A program made the position numbers and the translations under genes. Positions 11,232 through 24,286 of a DNA stretch of 64,000 nt are shown piece by piece; within the stretch, counting starts at the first letter, position 1, and each line of letters opens with the position of its first letter. The notes below the pieces were generated by a model. It made no database searches. It saw only the letters and a list, made by a program, of their open reading frames with translations, and was not told the origin of the DNA. Source of the stretch: Varroa destructor. Taxonomy: Eukaryota; Arthropoda; Arachnida; Mesostigmata; Varroidae. The stretch spans positions 32,346,061-32,410,060 of the forward strand of contig NW_019211454.1 in NCBI RefSeq assembly GCF_002443255.2, in the 5' to 3' direction.

Positions 11232-13560
11232 ATGAGACACTTCTATTGTCGCCTGCTATCCTCTGTAGGGTTAGCACTGAACTTGCGTTGCATTTGTTCT
11301 ATTGCAGTGGTGTCACCGCCGCTTTCCCTGTTCATCGTGCTGCCTTTGCTCTCCACCTTTGCTACTACTGCTACTCGCCAGCCCTGCCTAATATGTACTG
11401 CACAATGTCCACTACTCAAAATTCTAGATTTTGATCAGTTTCGATGGATGACCAATAATAAGGCTGTTAATGCCGTGAGCTGACAGCGGCCGTTGATACG
11501 GACTAGAGTGCCATAACCCACCACAACATCGATACTGCGCTTCGCGCTCTCCTCTTCCGCTTGTTCAGTGCTCATCGGATCCATGGCGAAAGCTCGTCGG
11601 GTCGCCTTTTCTCGGCGTTATGTTCGATCATCAAACATTGGCGTAGAGGCTTACGCCAAGTGGGGGGGGGTCTGCCTCTGGCACCCACTGCGCGAGCTTG
11701 TTGTGGATCCAGTGGAAGGCGAGGCCGGTCGGCAATGGTGATCTTGATGATGACGGCAGCACGGGGGGTAGAGCTGGGAAGAGGCTTTACTAGCAATTCT
11801 ATACGTCACGTCATCGCGCAGCCGTTATTCATCACCCGTTACACAGTCTACTTGCACAGGAGGATGCTTTCACGCAAAGTTTTGTTTCGCGTTCCGTTGT
11901 CACATTATCCTGCATCCTGCCTGGGGATGAATGCCCACACAGAGGGTGTAAGACAACAGGTGTCGGTACTAACGTTGTAATGATGTGCAGCTGCGGCTGT
12001 AGTTACCACAGTGAAAGAACACAGTAGCAGTAGAAATTGAAGAGCAGCTATACGTATATCAAAATAACCTAACAACGTATTTCAGTCTCAGGCAAGAAAA
12101 CGCTAAGCAACCAGAGAAGGCCAAAGTAACGTATTGCAGATTTACAAACGTACAGGCTTAGACCCTTCCACAAGCAGGCCTACAGGTACGTATAGTAGGC
12201 GTCGAATAAGGGCTAAGTTTCGTAAATTGTGAGAAGGCTTTCTTCAAAGAGTTTTTGTTCATTCGTTTCGGTTACAGCGACGACGACAACAATCGCGATA
12301 GCAATGGCAAACCGTAAAGAGTTCAAGGAAACTATGATGATCATCCAATACCTGCCGGCCGAATCGACTGCTGATGAAGGTTATGTTGGATGGCTTTATG
12401 ACGATTACTCGCGGCCGTTCACACGACGAAACAGCATATTAGTGCTATCTTGCGCTGCTATAGGGGGTGCAGCAAAAAAAAAGCAGCTGCAGTTTCTTAC
12501 TGCTTCTGGTATTGTGGGTACAACTGCTCGGATGTTTGTGTAAGTAAGTTGGCTCAGACGAGGAAGACACAACACGATAACACAGTCCGCAGCAGTCTTC
12601 TCGGGCCGGAACTTCATCCAGCACGTTCACAACATAGGATTTGTGTGTATACATTGACTCAAATTGCTTTACCAGTTACTTTCGGTATGCAACGTGGAGT
12701 ATTCATTTTTCTGGGAATTAGATCTTGTACCTATAAGTGGGTCTGTATGTGTGTGTGGGTAGAACGTCGTACAGCCATTGCGACAAGCGCATCCTGTCGT
12801 TAACTATTGGGCAAGCTTACCTATCGTTAAACCTAGCTTGTGACGCCGATGCCGATATCGTTCTTGTTTCATTTCCCCTGCGTCTTACGATCGTGCGTCG
12901 TTAAGCAACCCCATAACAAATGAATTGACCCGCTTGCGCACGCGTTTACTCGCCGACTCTTTATAACCTGATTGCTTTTTATGTTTGTATGTGTATTTAT
13001 CGGCGTCCGGCAACTGACCAGACCCTATCCCATAGCCCGACAGCATATAGCAACTACGTGCCGACGAATGATTGCTAAAGTCGTGTTACTGCGAACAGCA
13101 AACATCAAAAAATAGAATACCAACCAGACAACAACAACTTCATCATAATCATCCCGATCGTCGTCAGCGTCATCAGTAGATCTAGCGACGTACATTCAGT
13201 AGGGGAACTGTTTAGCAATAACAGAAATATCGACACACTCCGTAACAATACGCAAGCAATATAAGTAAGTTGGCACCGGTTACCGTGGCAATAGCGACCA
13301 ACAACGATAACCGACACGGAAAAGCGCGGCACGGGAGAGGGGGGCGAGTCACCACAATAATGCGCATTGATATTAATAGCAACACCAACAACAAAGAAAA
13401 TGAACGCAAATACTCATATTTGATTTACATTTTGAAGGTAAAGTTACCGTCAGGCCAACTGCCGCAATCACACGGAAGGGTTACTAAATGCTACCTTTGC
13501 TCTTGTAGTAACGATAACGGATGGAAGGTACACAGATGCAGCTCTTGTTGAGTTTTTATC
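11232..13560. other. CpG-richer block with scattered short frames
   Basis: Several frames of 70-139 codons (for example 11,561-11,980 plus, and 12,450-12,803 plus) overlap frames on the opposite strand. None has a recognisable domain. A G9 run lies at 11,662-11,670. The 12-mer TAAGTAAGTTGG occurs at 12,541 and again at 13,263, and both copies are donor-like, but no exon can be built on them. Confidence 0.45.
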
Positions 13561-13770
13561 TATCCATTGCGCGGGAAAATCAAATCATGATAGGAATTGT
13601 AATGATAATTATTGGGCTAAGCTCATGTTTGTAAATCACACACAAAAACACGTTTCTCTACAACTCACAATTTATCATTGAGTCATTGTAACCTCAGGTC
13701 TATGACTATTGTCGAGCTGCTCTTACATGAATTTGAGTCGGGTCTAGGAACATCAATTCTCTTAATTTAC

Positions 13771-13773
<3 letters not shown>

Positions 13774-13807
<34 letters not shown>
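13774..13807. repeat. (TA)17 microsatellite
   Basis: Thirty-four bases of uninterrupted TA. A second pure TA array of the same length starts 1,034 bases downstream. Perfect arrays of this length are expected to be polymorphic and cruciform-prone. Confidence 0.95.
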
Positions 13808-13810
<3 letters not shown>

Positions 13811-14567
13811 CATTTTCTGATAAATTTTCCCACCATTACAAATGCGATCGTATTGAACCTTGACAAATAAATAACATCTGTAAAGCATCTCTAGCAATAC
13901 AGGGCGTTTTGAGCCGGTACTAACAACAGGATGAAAGCCTCAGCCATAAAACAGAAACAAACGATAGTATTAGCAATACTAAGATCAACCGATAGAATCT
14001 TTATAATATCGAAATAAGACGTCATTATTAAATAAGAAGCGTCATCAAGTTTATAGTTGTTTACGAAACGAGTAATACAAAAACGAAATGCAGTCCATTT
14101 TGTTAATCGAAGTTGCTGAAGGAAAATGTAACGAAACGCCAGGAAGAATAACACAGTAATGCTCATCGCAGTACAGCCTTTCCAATAACAATAGCTGTAG
14201 TTCGCTGATTTGTGTAGAAGATTTTCACTCTGCAGAAGCACCAGTTTCTCTACCATCATCATTATGGCAATCCGTTATGAGAGATAATCATTATGAAGAC
14301 TCGTGTTTGGCTGGCTAGCGTGTGAGGGATGATGGGGTGCCTTAAAAGTATTACACGGGCGTCGGCGCCGTTGTAGCACCACGCTATTAATCTTTCATGC
14401 GGCGTCTCTATCTTTCATCCTACTAAATTTCCCTCCCACACTCCTGCTACTGCCGCTACTCTCTAATCCCGACATTTGCAGTAGCTTTCTCTCCTCGTTA
14501 GTAACATGTTAGCTCTATCGGACAGGTCATTTTCCTTCTTACGTGCTGTCGCCCCAATCCTTGTCCT

Positions 14568-14588
14568 GTGGCGCCACTAGCGCCATGG
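14568..14588. promoter_or_regulatory. GGCGCC palindrome cluster, insulator-like
   Basis: GTGGCGCCAC is a perfect 10-base palindrome (14568-14577), followed at once by TAGCGCCATGG. Together they give two GCGCCA cores in 20 bases. Related TGGCGCCA octamers occur at 4510, 34428, 35959 and 61752. The form recalls CTCF-type GGCGC motifs, but this is inference from a short match. Confidence 0.25.
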
Positions 14589-14804
14589 TCACGGTCCGCG
14601 ACAAACCTTCAGTTACTTCTTGCCCTTTTACACCTTGCACCTAAAAGACGAAACCGCTCCCATACTCTCCTTATTTCAAATGAGTAGCCCCCCACAGCAA
14701 CGAGGTCTCTCTTTATATACTTTCGAAACTGTTCTCTACTATACACAGCCAGTAGCTGACCATTTCATCATTTTAACCACTATTGCGTATTGTTCCAGGC
14801 AACA

Positions 14805-14807
<3 letters not shown>

Positions 14808-14841
<34 letters not shown>
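14808..14841. repeat. (TA)17 microsatellite
   Basis: Thirty-four bases of uninterrupted TA, equal in length to the array at 13,774-13,807. The flanks of the two arrays are not similar (GTT before and GAAC after in the first; AATG before and AAGCG after in the second), so they look like independent expansions rather than a duplication. Confidence 0.95.
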
Positions 14842-14845
<4 letters not shown>

Positions 14846-15000
14846 GATCACAAAATTGCAGTTGTCAGCAGCGGGTTCGGCGTTCAGCGAACGGGCAAAG
14901 TCGACGCGTTGAACGAGATGATAAAAGGGCTATTGAAAGAAAAAAAAGGTGCGAGCTTAAATCCGCACAAATGAGCCAACACAAATAAGAAAACTATCAT

Positions 15001-17580
15001 GCTGACCTTTTTTTGACACGTCGTTGTCGTCTAATTATATGATCCGGTCATTCTAGCGTACATGGTCGCTCAGCCGTTTTAAACTTACGACGGACGTAAA
15101 CTGGTCATCACCAGAGGACGAGTAAGTAAATTGAACTACAAAACATTGCGTCAAGTCTAACTTCAGATTGTTTTTAGATCGATTCATTAGAGGCAACGTT
15201 CACGCACAACCGATACATAAAGCTACATCGTCGTGAAAATAATCGCTGGCTTCATAAAGACAACAACAGCAGCAACGAGACTCCGCAACAGTGGCAGCAG
15301 TGAAATCGGACCCGGGCTGGGTAGAATTGCCAATGGTGTCGATCGAGTAGACCGGCTATTTAGATCTGTCCACTAGTCTTTGTGGGAACCTGACGAAACA
15401 TCATTGCTATTCCTCGTCTGGTCCGCGCTAATGTCGCTTAGCATTGAGAAGCACGAGCGCTACCCTTACGACGGGGTAGCGATGAACAACCGCGTAGGAT
15501 GCAGCACGCGAAACGGCACCGAATACATTCGTGTTTAGTCCTTTCCGCTTCTGGTCTAGCTGATGCTTCAGGCTGCACTATTCGCTTGATCACACGTGTG
15601 ATCTGTCTGCGCTGTTACTACTGCAGGCGCAGATGGAAATATCCATGGCCCACCGCAATCCGCGTTGGGCCTTGTGTTAGTTCGGCCACTTCGACTTCGA
15701 CTAGGCCCAATCAACTTGAATCGATGTTAGGACGGCAGCACGGAGCCTGTCGACGTACAATCTGAGAAAGCGCGACCGCGGTCCACGTATCCTAATAGCA
15801 AAACGTAGCGAGGCTCACAACATAGCGATACTACCCAGTATTAGCCTATTTTTTCGTATTTTTGCCAGTTCAGCAGTCCCTGTCTTTGGTGCTTTTGTTG
15901 TTATTGTCGCCGTCACTGCTGATGACGGCCTGACCGCTTCAAAGCGGCACTATTCGACGCCGGAAGGGGCGCACGCACCTGTCGCCACGCGTTTCGAAAC
16001 TCGATGAAACCCAAGCTATTTCCTACGCTCGTTCTTTCTGTTCTTTTCTAAGTGGCAGTCGAAGCATAACAACAGGCAAACCAACCAGCGGAAAAAGTCG
16101 ACGTTGGGAAAAACGGGAGTGCAACTATTCTATTCACATGGCGACAAGGTGGCTTCTTTTCGAGACGTCAGCAGACCCAATCAGCAATTAGTGCTGTCGC
16201 CCGCCCCACTTATGATACCCACAAGCAGAAATAGAAGCTACGGTCTGCTTGTGGATTTGTGTTTGTTTGGTGGCCATGTTGTTAGGATGATGCTGCTTTA
16301 TTAGCATTCTGTTCTATGCGCTGATCTGGCTATATGCAGAAGCTTTATTCTGTGAGGACAAAGACAAATGCATCCCGAGGCTCTCTAACAATCCAAACTT
16401 CTAGTTGTTGCCATAAGCATATTACTCATAGATTGAATTATATTATTTGTCATAACGCTATCTATCTTACAAATAATCATAGTACATATATAGATATACT
16501 AGGATTACTGAACGATTACACGACTAATTTTGGTACATTAGTCAGAAACTGATTTAAGTTAAGACAGTTCCTGGAAGATGAGCATCTCGCTTATCTTGAC
16601 AGCCAAACAGTAGTTTTCAATCAAATTAAGCAATAAAAAATTAAACTTCTTAACCAATAACAGGATTTCAGCACTTAACCTAACTTATATAATGTACAAT
16701 ATAGTAAAAGATGTTTCCAACGCTAGCAGGCACTAGTCTTATTATTCAGATAAGCACGACATACGTATTAGCTCACACGCAATCGCAAGCAGCTAAAGTA
16801 GGCTTTCGCTTGGCGGAAGTAGGTATCTGGAGGTTATCTTATATACGTACATGAAATGCAACTTTGTTCTCCATTGCCACAAAAGCTAAAAAACAAGCTT
16901 CCAGTCCTCCGACGCATTTCTGTCTCGCACACTGTCTGCAAGTAGCACACTTGGCAGTAGAACGCATTTTCTCGGTAAAAATTAATTGATGCCTTTAAGC
17001 ACGGAGCGCTTCCCATCCATTTACCTGCACGCTGCATGCAGAGGTACCTCATTAGAAATTCTGTCTATCGGTCTGCCGACCTTCTCACGGTTACTCATTT
17101 TCACATACTTTATTTACGATGTTTCTGTCTGCAAGGCTAAAATTTCTAACGAAAAACACGCAAGCTCATATAGAAATCCTCACGTATAGATGTGATTTAT
17201 TAGAAGCACTTCATTAACGCACAGATTTGTGATAATTTTCACTTTCTTCATTTTTCGTTCTCTCCCGTGGCCGTAAGCTTGTCATATTGAAGCGAGAGAA
17301 ACCGAACGAAGGCCGACGCATACTGACGTCTCGAGCTTCAAACCCCGTGCAGGAGCGGAAAGGCATATTACGCGCTGTCGTACTAGTTGTACTTACGCAT
17401 CATTAACGATCAACAGGCTCTCAACAAACAGCCATCACAACAAGAGAGGCTATAACGCAGAAAATTGTGAAGGTCTTAGATAGCTCTGATTTCTCCTTTG
17501 TGACAGAGAAAGAAACTATTTATTTTCTATTCCATTACGAAGAAAAACTGAAAATGTAAATGGGCTTTTCTCGATCGCCT
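15001..17580. other. Non-coding block
   Basis: The CpG-richer part (15,250-16,150) has an 88-codon plus-strand frame at 15,499-15,765 with no recognisable motif. After 16,300 the sequence becomes AT-rich. At 17,022 a minus-strand GCAG/GTAAAT donor-like site sits inside a 72-codon frame (16,834-17,052), again without a recognised product. I see nothing firm. Confidence 0.5.
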
Positions 17581-17586
17581 TATTTC

Positions 17587-17620
17587 TGTGCCGCCGTAGT
17601 TAGTAGTGTGCCGCCGTAGT
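17587..17620. repeat. Two-copy 20-base tandem duplication
   Basis: The 14-mer TGTGCCGCCGTAGT occurs at 17,587-17,600 and again, identically, at 17,607-17,620. The intervening six bases TAGTAG are partly echoed after the second copy. This looks like a recent local tandem duplication in otherwise single-copy DNA. Confidence 0.85.
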
Positions 17621-19700
17621 GTGCTAGTCCCCTGACTCTTCATTAATATTTGGCACGGTACGCGGACCCATTAATCGCCCGACCTACCCGAGTTGTTAGG
17701 GAGGAACATGTGGGTTTGTTTAGTCCATGCGACGGCCGAGAGCTTCGTAAAATCGGACAGTCAGTTTTATTGAAAAAGTTACATAACATCTTCATTGTGA
17801 AGTTGTCCTTGTGAAACTAAAAATCGTTTTTAAAATGAGTACGTATTAGCGTTTTATCAGAACTTTCCTTTATATAAATTATAAAAATGAACATAAAAGG
17901 ATTAAAGGTGACCTGTTCAACAACGACATTCGACCAATCAAAATTACAAGTTACAAGAACACTTCGAGCTCACATTTTTCTCGGAATAACGGAATAATTT
18001 TTCCAAGGTGTACAAAAATAGCCGTTCTAGCCTTTATTCAATAGCGAAACAGAGTCCGATGTTAAGCAGTCTATTTGGTACAACCACTACTGCAAATTAG
18101 AAAAAGCGGTGTCATCAGGAAGACTCGCAATTCAGATGCTTCGAGTACCAAGTTAAGATATATAATTATAAAGAACAGAAGATAAGCGAATATTAGGACC
18201 TGTAAAAGTTAGACGCGACCATCCCCTGGCCGTACGACAGTGCGTCTGGCATCTAGGAATATAAGGGGTTTTGGTTTTCCGCTATCAATCATACCCGCTA
18301 CTAATAAGTAAGGGCATTGTCAGCTCACGATCAAGTGTTTCAAGATTCAGAATACCGAGGCACCTGTGTAGCAAACAAACTGATAACTGCAATGCGTTTC
18401 CGCCTTTTACGCTCGTGTTACGTTAAAACTTGCATTGACGTTATGTATTATTATTGTTATGGTATTTGATTCTGCATGATTTACTCACTACGGCTCGCGA
18501 TGCTAGCTAACTGTTAGCTCGTAATGGTGCTGATGTAACGAGCATTGCTTCCGAGTAGGGTGTCAGCGATACCGTCATATAAATTGGTAGCGGATAGATC
18601 GAAAGAATGATTCTTCTGCCATGTTTAGTGGCGGAGGAATAGCTATCCCGCTGACTGGCCGTTGGATTCAGCCGTTCCGCCTTCCAATCGAAGTAACCAA
18701 GTGCGCACCCTAGCGGCAAATCGAATGGCTGCCAAAAAAATTAGACCAAGCGTCATTTGTTCTAAATCGAAGTACTGCTGGCATTGTCTGCGCTTTGCTG
18801 CTTCTGCCTTCGCTGGCTCCGGTGACAATAGTCTCCGCTAAAGTTATCTGGCAGGGATACCATTTTTGTTATTATATCAGCATTCGTACAGGTAACAATA
18901 ATTGATACCAATGCACCCAATGTACACGTAAATTAAAAACGGCTTGCATTGATAACGAGAATTCAATCCACACAGCCTGGCTGTATAATGTTGTATTATT
19001 ATTATGTACCATACACCTATATTTTGTTAATATCTAATTATTTGCCGTGTTGACCTATTAGCCGGTGACTCCACCACTGGGTGGAAGCTTACCGTCTTTA
19101 AGAGAGACAGCAAAAGTGCTCAGTACTGAGCCAGCCTGGATTTACCCTAAGTGATACGGTTGAAAAGCAACGTCTAAACATTTTATCGGCATATGACGAT
19201 AACTAACTTATGGCAAATGCTCGCCACCATAAGACAAGCATCATCTATCTATATTGTTTAAGTAGGCCACCAGCCAGCATCCGTAGGACCGTTTACACAA
19301 CAAGCCAGATAGAAATTTACTGAAAATGAAATTTTCACAAGAGCCTTCAACGATTTTTACGCATTCTCATTTATCATATCGCGACACACGCCTCTTGACC
19401 GCGGAACGCTATACTGAATACTAGGTTAATCCTAATAGTTTAATTAAGTAGTGCTTCAAAGACTTTTCCGTGTTGTGCACGAGCTTGTATGTGCTTTTAT
19501 TGTGACGAACTTCGTCATCAAGGTAGTTTTTTTATACCACAAAGCCGTACATACGATATGTAGGGTTTGGGGACGCCGGTAAAGATTGCATATCTGTAAT
19601 AATTTTATTGTATACATAATCATAAAAAAGTTGATTAAAAAAAATCGTTCATGGCGACTATTCATTTTGCCTCACTTCATTTGCCCGTGCGCCAATTTAG

Positions 19701-19730
19701 TGTACATATACATATATACACATACATATA
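19701..19730. repeat. Imperfect TA/CA dinucleotide repeat
   Basis: About thirty bases made of alternating TA and CA units. A longer relative occurs at 62,536-62,588. Confidence 0.8.
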
Positions 19731-20866
19731 GGAGCATTTGCAGCAACAACAAGGATTGTCGTAGCTTTCGCCAGGACTCTATGCATTAGCGAAAGTGTCA
19801 GTTAAATACAATCGTATACAGTGCATATATGTGTGCATATGCAGTACGGACGGGTTAAGTAGCATGGCTGCGCATTTCTTTGCCTCATACTCGGTCAATC
19901 TACATAAAAAAGATACCACAGCGAATACGTGCGTAATCGTACAATACGTGCATGCTGTAAAGAAAGCAATATCAAACGTAACCGGCGCCGGCACGAAGAG
20001 GGGTGGCCATATTCAGGCAGACTGCCAACTAGAAGCCCGGCTAGTAATGAACTGTTCTAACTGCTGGCCTCCTGCCATCGCTGATGCTGACGTATTGCAA
20101 AATTTTCACAGAAACATCTGCTGATGCGCATGCAATATTCTATGTAAAACGAAAGGATCGACCTACGCTGGTCATCTTTATCCTGGTCACAATCATAATC
20201 ATCAGCAATGCCATTGTCATCGACAATTTTTTCTTTGGTAATCAACATTAACACACAGCACAGAGTACTGTGACACAACGTTTACAAAATGCTACCTACT
20301 TTTTTCCTTTTCTTATTTTGTAATTAATGTCGATTTGTCCCACCTGTATCGAGTATGGTCGCCTACACAAGCCTACGAAGGGGTATGTACACGTCATTTA
20401 GCCGTAGCGGGCTTAATGTATATAGGCTATTAGTTATCAACTCGGGATGGAATGATCGATTCTCGTGATATTTTAGCAATAGGGCATTTCCCTAAATTAA
20501 CATGTGTACGCCTCTGCTCATGCATTCTATAGGTTTTCTAAAAACGGGTACATGCAGCATTTGGACGGAAGGCCTTTAAATGGTAAATTTTGGAGCGTAG
20601 TGCGGCTATAGTCTCGCTGAGTCAGCGTTCAGATTCGCAATGTACCTGGTGTTAATGGTCTATTTAGTTACTTTTTTACATCGGTTTTCTTCGGATGCAC
20701 ACAGAACTCGATGTCTACTTAGGCGGACAGTTGGTTCAGTAGCTTCTTGTGTTTAAAGTCAGTGATCAATTTTCGGTTCTGTTTGCATCAAGCATTTAGT
20801 TTTACATCAAACACTCCCGAAACATTTATGGTTTTTCGTAGCATGATAGCTATATATATACATATA

Positions 20867-20966
20867 NNNNNNNNNNNNNNNNNNNNNNNNNNNNNNNNNN
20901 NNNNNNNNNNNNNNNNNNNNNNNNNNNNNNNNNNNNNNNNNNNNNNNNNNNNNNNNNNNNNNNNNN
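20867..20966. other. Assembly gap of exactly 100 N
   Basis: Exactly one hundred N bases, the conventional placeholder for a gap of unknown size. The left flank is TATATATATACATATA, so the assembly probably broke inside a TA-rich microsatellite. The right flank is ordinary unique-looking sequence. Translations that appear to cross this interval are artefacts. True distances across the gap are unknown. Confidence 0.97.
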
Positions 20967-23102
20967 GTGGCCGGTGCTCGTTCTTGTATACTTCTCAATA
21001 AATAAATAAATTCGGACACTCTTACTTTCGGAACATTTCTCACAGTTAAATAACACGCTTCCTGTTATTATAGAATGAGAAACACCAATAGTAGGATTAA
21101 AGGGTATTTTCCTAATTGAACAAAGTCGTCGTCTATGCCATGATCAATCGTTTGAACAAAATGGGGCTTTGACGCAAAATTGCGTGAAGGAGGATTGCAC
21201 GCTTGGTTGACATGGAAGGCCATCGATTGTCGATGATAATCCTATTACGCAGTCTGATCTTTCTTTTGCATGCATTTTGGTAAAAGTAGGCTACTGCCTA
21301 GACAAAGAACGTGCTAAGGAAAAGTCGAACTTTTTGTAAATCTAATTATGTCCTTGCATGCGATACGCAACCCGAAATAGCCGATACCATAGTATTATAA
21401 CGGTTAATTTTATTCATTACCGATAGCAAGCTGGAACACGCTGCTTCTGTTATAATGAAATTTCTCTGTTTTAGACCGACTAGCTGTAGTTGTTCAGAAA
21501 ACCATCATCATGGCTTGTTTGTTACAGCAGATTTTCAATACGCACCTCGAATTGCCTCACACCCAACCGTTTCGTCCTACAACGCTTTAGATGCATCGTT
21601 CCGCATCTCCGTCTTCAATCGCTTAGCTTGAAAATGCTCCGATCTGCCTATGACATTAGAATAGCGAAATGTGTACGCAATGGTTTCGACTATTATGCCT
21701 TCCACACCATATTGCCCTTGTAAGGCCTGCGCTCCCCTTCAGACAGTTTATAGCCAGTCTAATCAAGCAACGTGCCATTAACGGATAAGCAGACCGAAAG
21801 ACAAAGATTTTAGTTTGATCTTTCTAGAGCCAGATTTGAATTCGGACTTGTTTGCCGTCTCAACTGCAGGCAAAACAATCAACAGGTGAAGTTACTTCGA
21901 TGTAATGCTACAGCAAATCTGTTAAAAAGAAAAGCAGATCTAACATTATTTTACAGAGGTAGCCATGTTTAACGAGTGAGTTTTACACAGGGAACTTAGT
22001 TCAGAAAAATCAATACTAATCCGATTACACGACGTAGGAACACAGCATACGAGGACGACGAAAAGGCTGAAGGAGATGATGTCGAAATTCGCCGAGACAT
22101 CCGTGAAGTAAACTATTAACGCTCATTCTGAGGCACGTCAGACCCTAGGTACGTTGTTTGCGGCCGACTTGAGATGATTAAATAACAGACATAGTTCAAC
22201 AAACAGTAATAGTTCCAGCTGAAACCGAAAAAACGTCCCTTTTTATTACGATAATGCTTTCATTAGCGTAATTTCGTGATGCTTGATAAACGGTTACTTA
22301 ATATAACATACTGTAACATTACACAAAACAGTCGATAGTATAGAGGTGAATTAGCCTCCAAATACTGCGTCCGGCAATCTCCACTAGAGGAGAATAACCG
22401 CACCTGTGAGCTCTAGATATGCTTATAGAACGTGAACAAGCTGATCAATAGATCAAGACCCCTCTGAGCCAGGGGTAGCCAGGAAACTATCGAAAGCTGC
22501 AGTGATACCTGCTGCTGCATTCGTAATAGTTATCCGAAGTCTAGTAGTTGTCGTAGATCAAGAAGAACTAAGGAACGACGAGAAAGAGCTAACGACGATG
22601 GCGCTTCCTCTAATTTCAAAATGCGATTTGCCTGAAGTCTGGTTAGGATGAAGGTTTGGCAGTTTCTCTGCGATGACCTGGCGACTGCCGATTCTAATGG
22701 GTTCTTCTGACGACGTAAGCTTACTGAATGAGGAAAATAGAAACGGATTGTTAGCAATTGGTGCTGATCATGGTGGTGATGGTGTTCAACGTCAGCGGTG
22801 GCGTCAGCAGCCTTTCCAGTGTAAGCACTAATCATAGTGAGAACGACCGCGCATCAGGGGGTTAGCCTCGTTCGCCCGAAGCAAGCCAACATGTGGACTC
22901 TGTCAGAAGGGTTCAGATGGCACTTACAAGCACCTAAACACGCAAAGCCTTTCGCTCTCTTTCTTTTTTACAAACGCCTGGAGGCGTGCGTCGAGATGGA
23001 TGTAACAGGTGCTTACGGACACAGCACTGCCGATAGGTTTCTTAGATCGGCACAGAGTCACGCACCGTGCTGCTGCTGCTTCGCCAAAACGCTTCCTAGC
23101 CA

Positions 23103-23120
23103 GCTCGCTCGCTCGCTCGC
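23103..23120 (+). repeat. (GCTC)4 microsatellite
   Basis: Four perfect GCTC units, then GC. The reverse complement, GAGC, is the unit of the array at 35,526-35,548. Confidence 0.85.
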
Positions 23121-24261
23121 TTGCACAGAGCGAAAATAAACCGCTGAGATACGGCGCACGACGAGAAAGGAGACGTCAAGTAGACGCCAACACAGATCAG
23201 TAACTGGAAAGGAAACAGCCAAAGTAATGGCGGTGCGATAGGGCCGAAACACAAACGCCAAACACGTTCTTGTCCAAACACAAATTGGGGCAAATACAAT
23301 GCTTGGAGATACAAACAACCATTAGTGGTAGAGTATTGAATACAAAGAGAACTACACCGCTTCATTGCCTCAATCACGATACTTTCGTTAAGGATAAGGT
23401 TAAATCTTCTTGCTGAGCGCTCGTCGATACGTTTTTGTTATTTTCGCCTGTTGAAGATGTCACTTTGGGTTTAAATAAATAACGAAAAGTGGCAGACCGA
23501 AAGCAAAGGTAGAATTCAGAGAGCAGGAGCATAGTAAATAATACTCAAGCAACGACTGCTTGCAAGCGCTCCATGTGCGAGTTCGTAGAACTGAATAGTA
23601 TCAAAATTCAAACGCCTTTTTACTAGCTCAGTCATTGAGCCTTATTCATAAAACTAGATAGATTTGAATTTTTTAAAAGCGTTTTCTTTCGATGTCTTCC
23701 CTTCCGTCTTTGAACTTTTCGACATTATTGTTAAAAAAAGTCCACTACACTCTGTCTACTGAATCGAGGAGACGGTTAATCGGGTGCTGGCCTTGCCAGC
23801 CTGCTGGTCCGAAAGGTGTTTTCTGCTGCTACCGCTGGCCGAGATCGTAGCACACTCGTGCTGTCGTAACTATTGTTGCTGAGCCAAAACGATTCGTATA
23901 AAATGAACCCTCTGGGATCTGGTCGTTCAATCTCTTCCCACCGAAGGTTACCCCCGATCATTTGCCGGTTGTTACACCGGCTCTGTTCGCTAGTTGACTG
24001 CTGCTGTTACTTTTGGGTAGCTGGGGGTGATCCCCAAGCCCCTATGCCGCAACCTGATATTAGCCACGGCACGGGTCCATTGATGTGTGCGTCCATTTGC
24101 CCAAATCGTGGCCAATTACCTCCCTAGATCCCAGCACCTCTGTCTGAATGAACAACGGTGGCTTCATTTGTTCACTGCTGACTGCCTTTGCCTTCTAGAT
24201 GACACTTACGTATTACGCGACGCTACTCGTGGCGAATCGCGATGCATTTTTCATTTTATAT

Positions 24262-24286
24262 TTGTTGTTGTTGTCGTCGTCGTGGT
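24262..24286 (+). repeat. GTT/GTC trinucleotide tract
   Basis: Four TTG units pass into TCG units, a compound trinucleotide repeat with C/T interruptions. It would encode valine runs in one plus frame, but there is no evidence that the frame is used. Confidence 0.75.

Larger units (their letters stand above)
17621..22500. other. AT-rich non-coding block with assembly gap
   Basis: Nearly five kilobases with short frames only. Features are a TCCACC/GGTGGA hairpin at 19,070-19,085 enclosed by CGGT/ACCG, a TA/CA tract at 19,701-19,730, an acceptor-donor-like CGTACAG/GTAACA at 18,885-18,896 (weak donor), and the N gap at 20,867. No gene is recognisable. Confidence 0.55.

Noticed and set aside
13774..13863. 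Frames containing IYIYIYIY repeats around TA arrays
   Set aside because: These are translations of (TA)n microsatellites, not proteins. The same applies at 14,808, 25,562 and 29,372.
16676..16690. AACCTAAC as a possible arthropod telomere repeat (TTAGG)
   Set aside because: It is a single unit and not in tandem.
20747..21056. Frames running through 20,867-20,966
   Set aside because: They cross the N gap, so the apparent continuity is an artefact.
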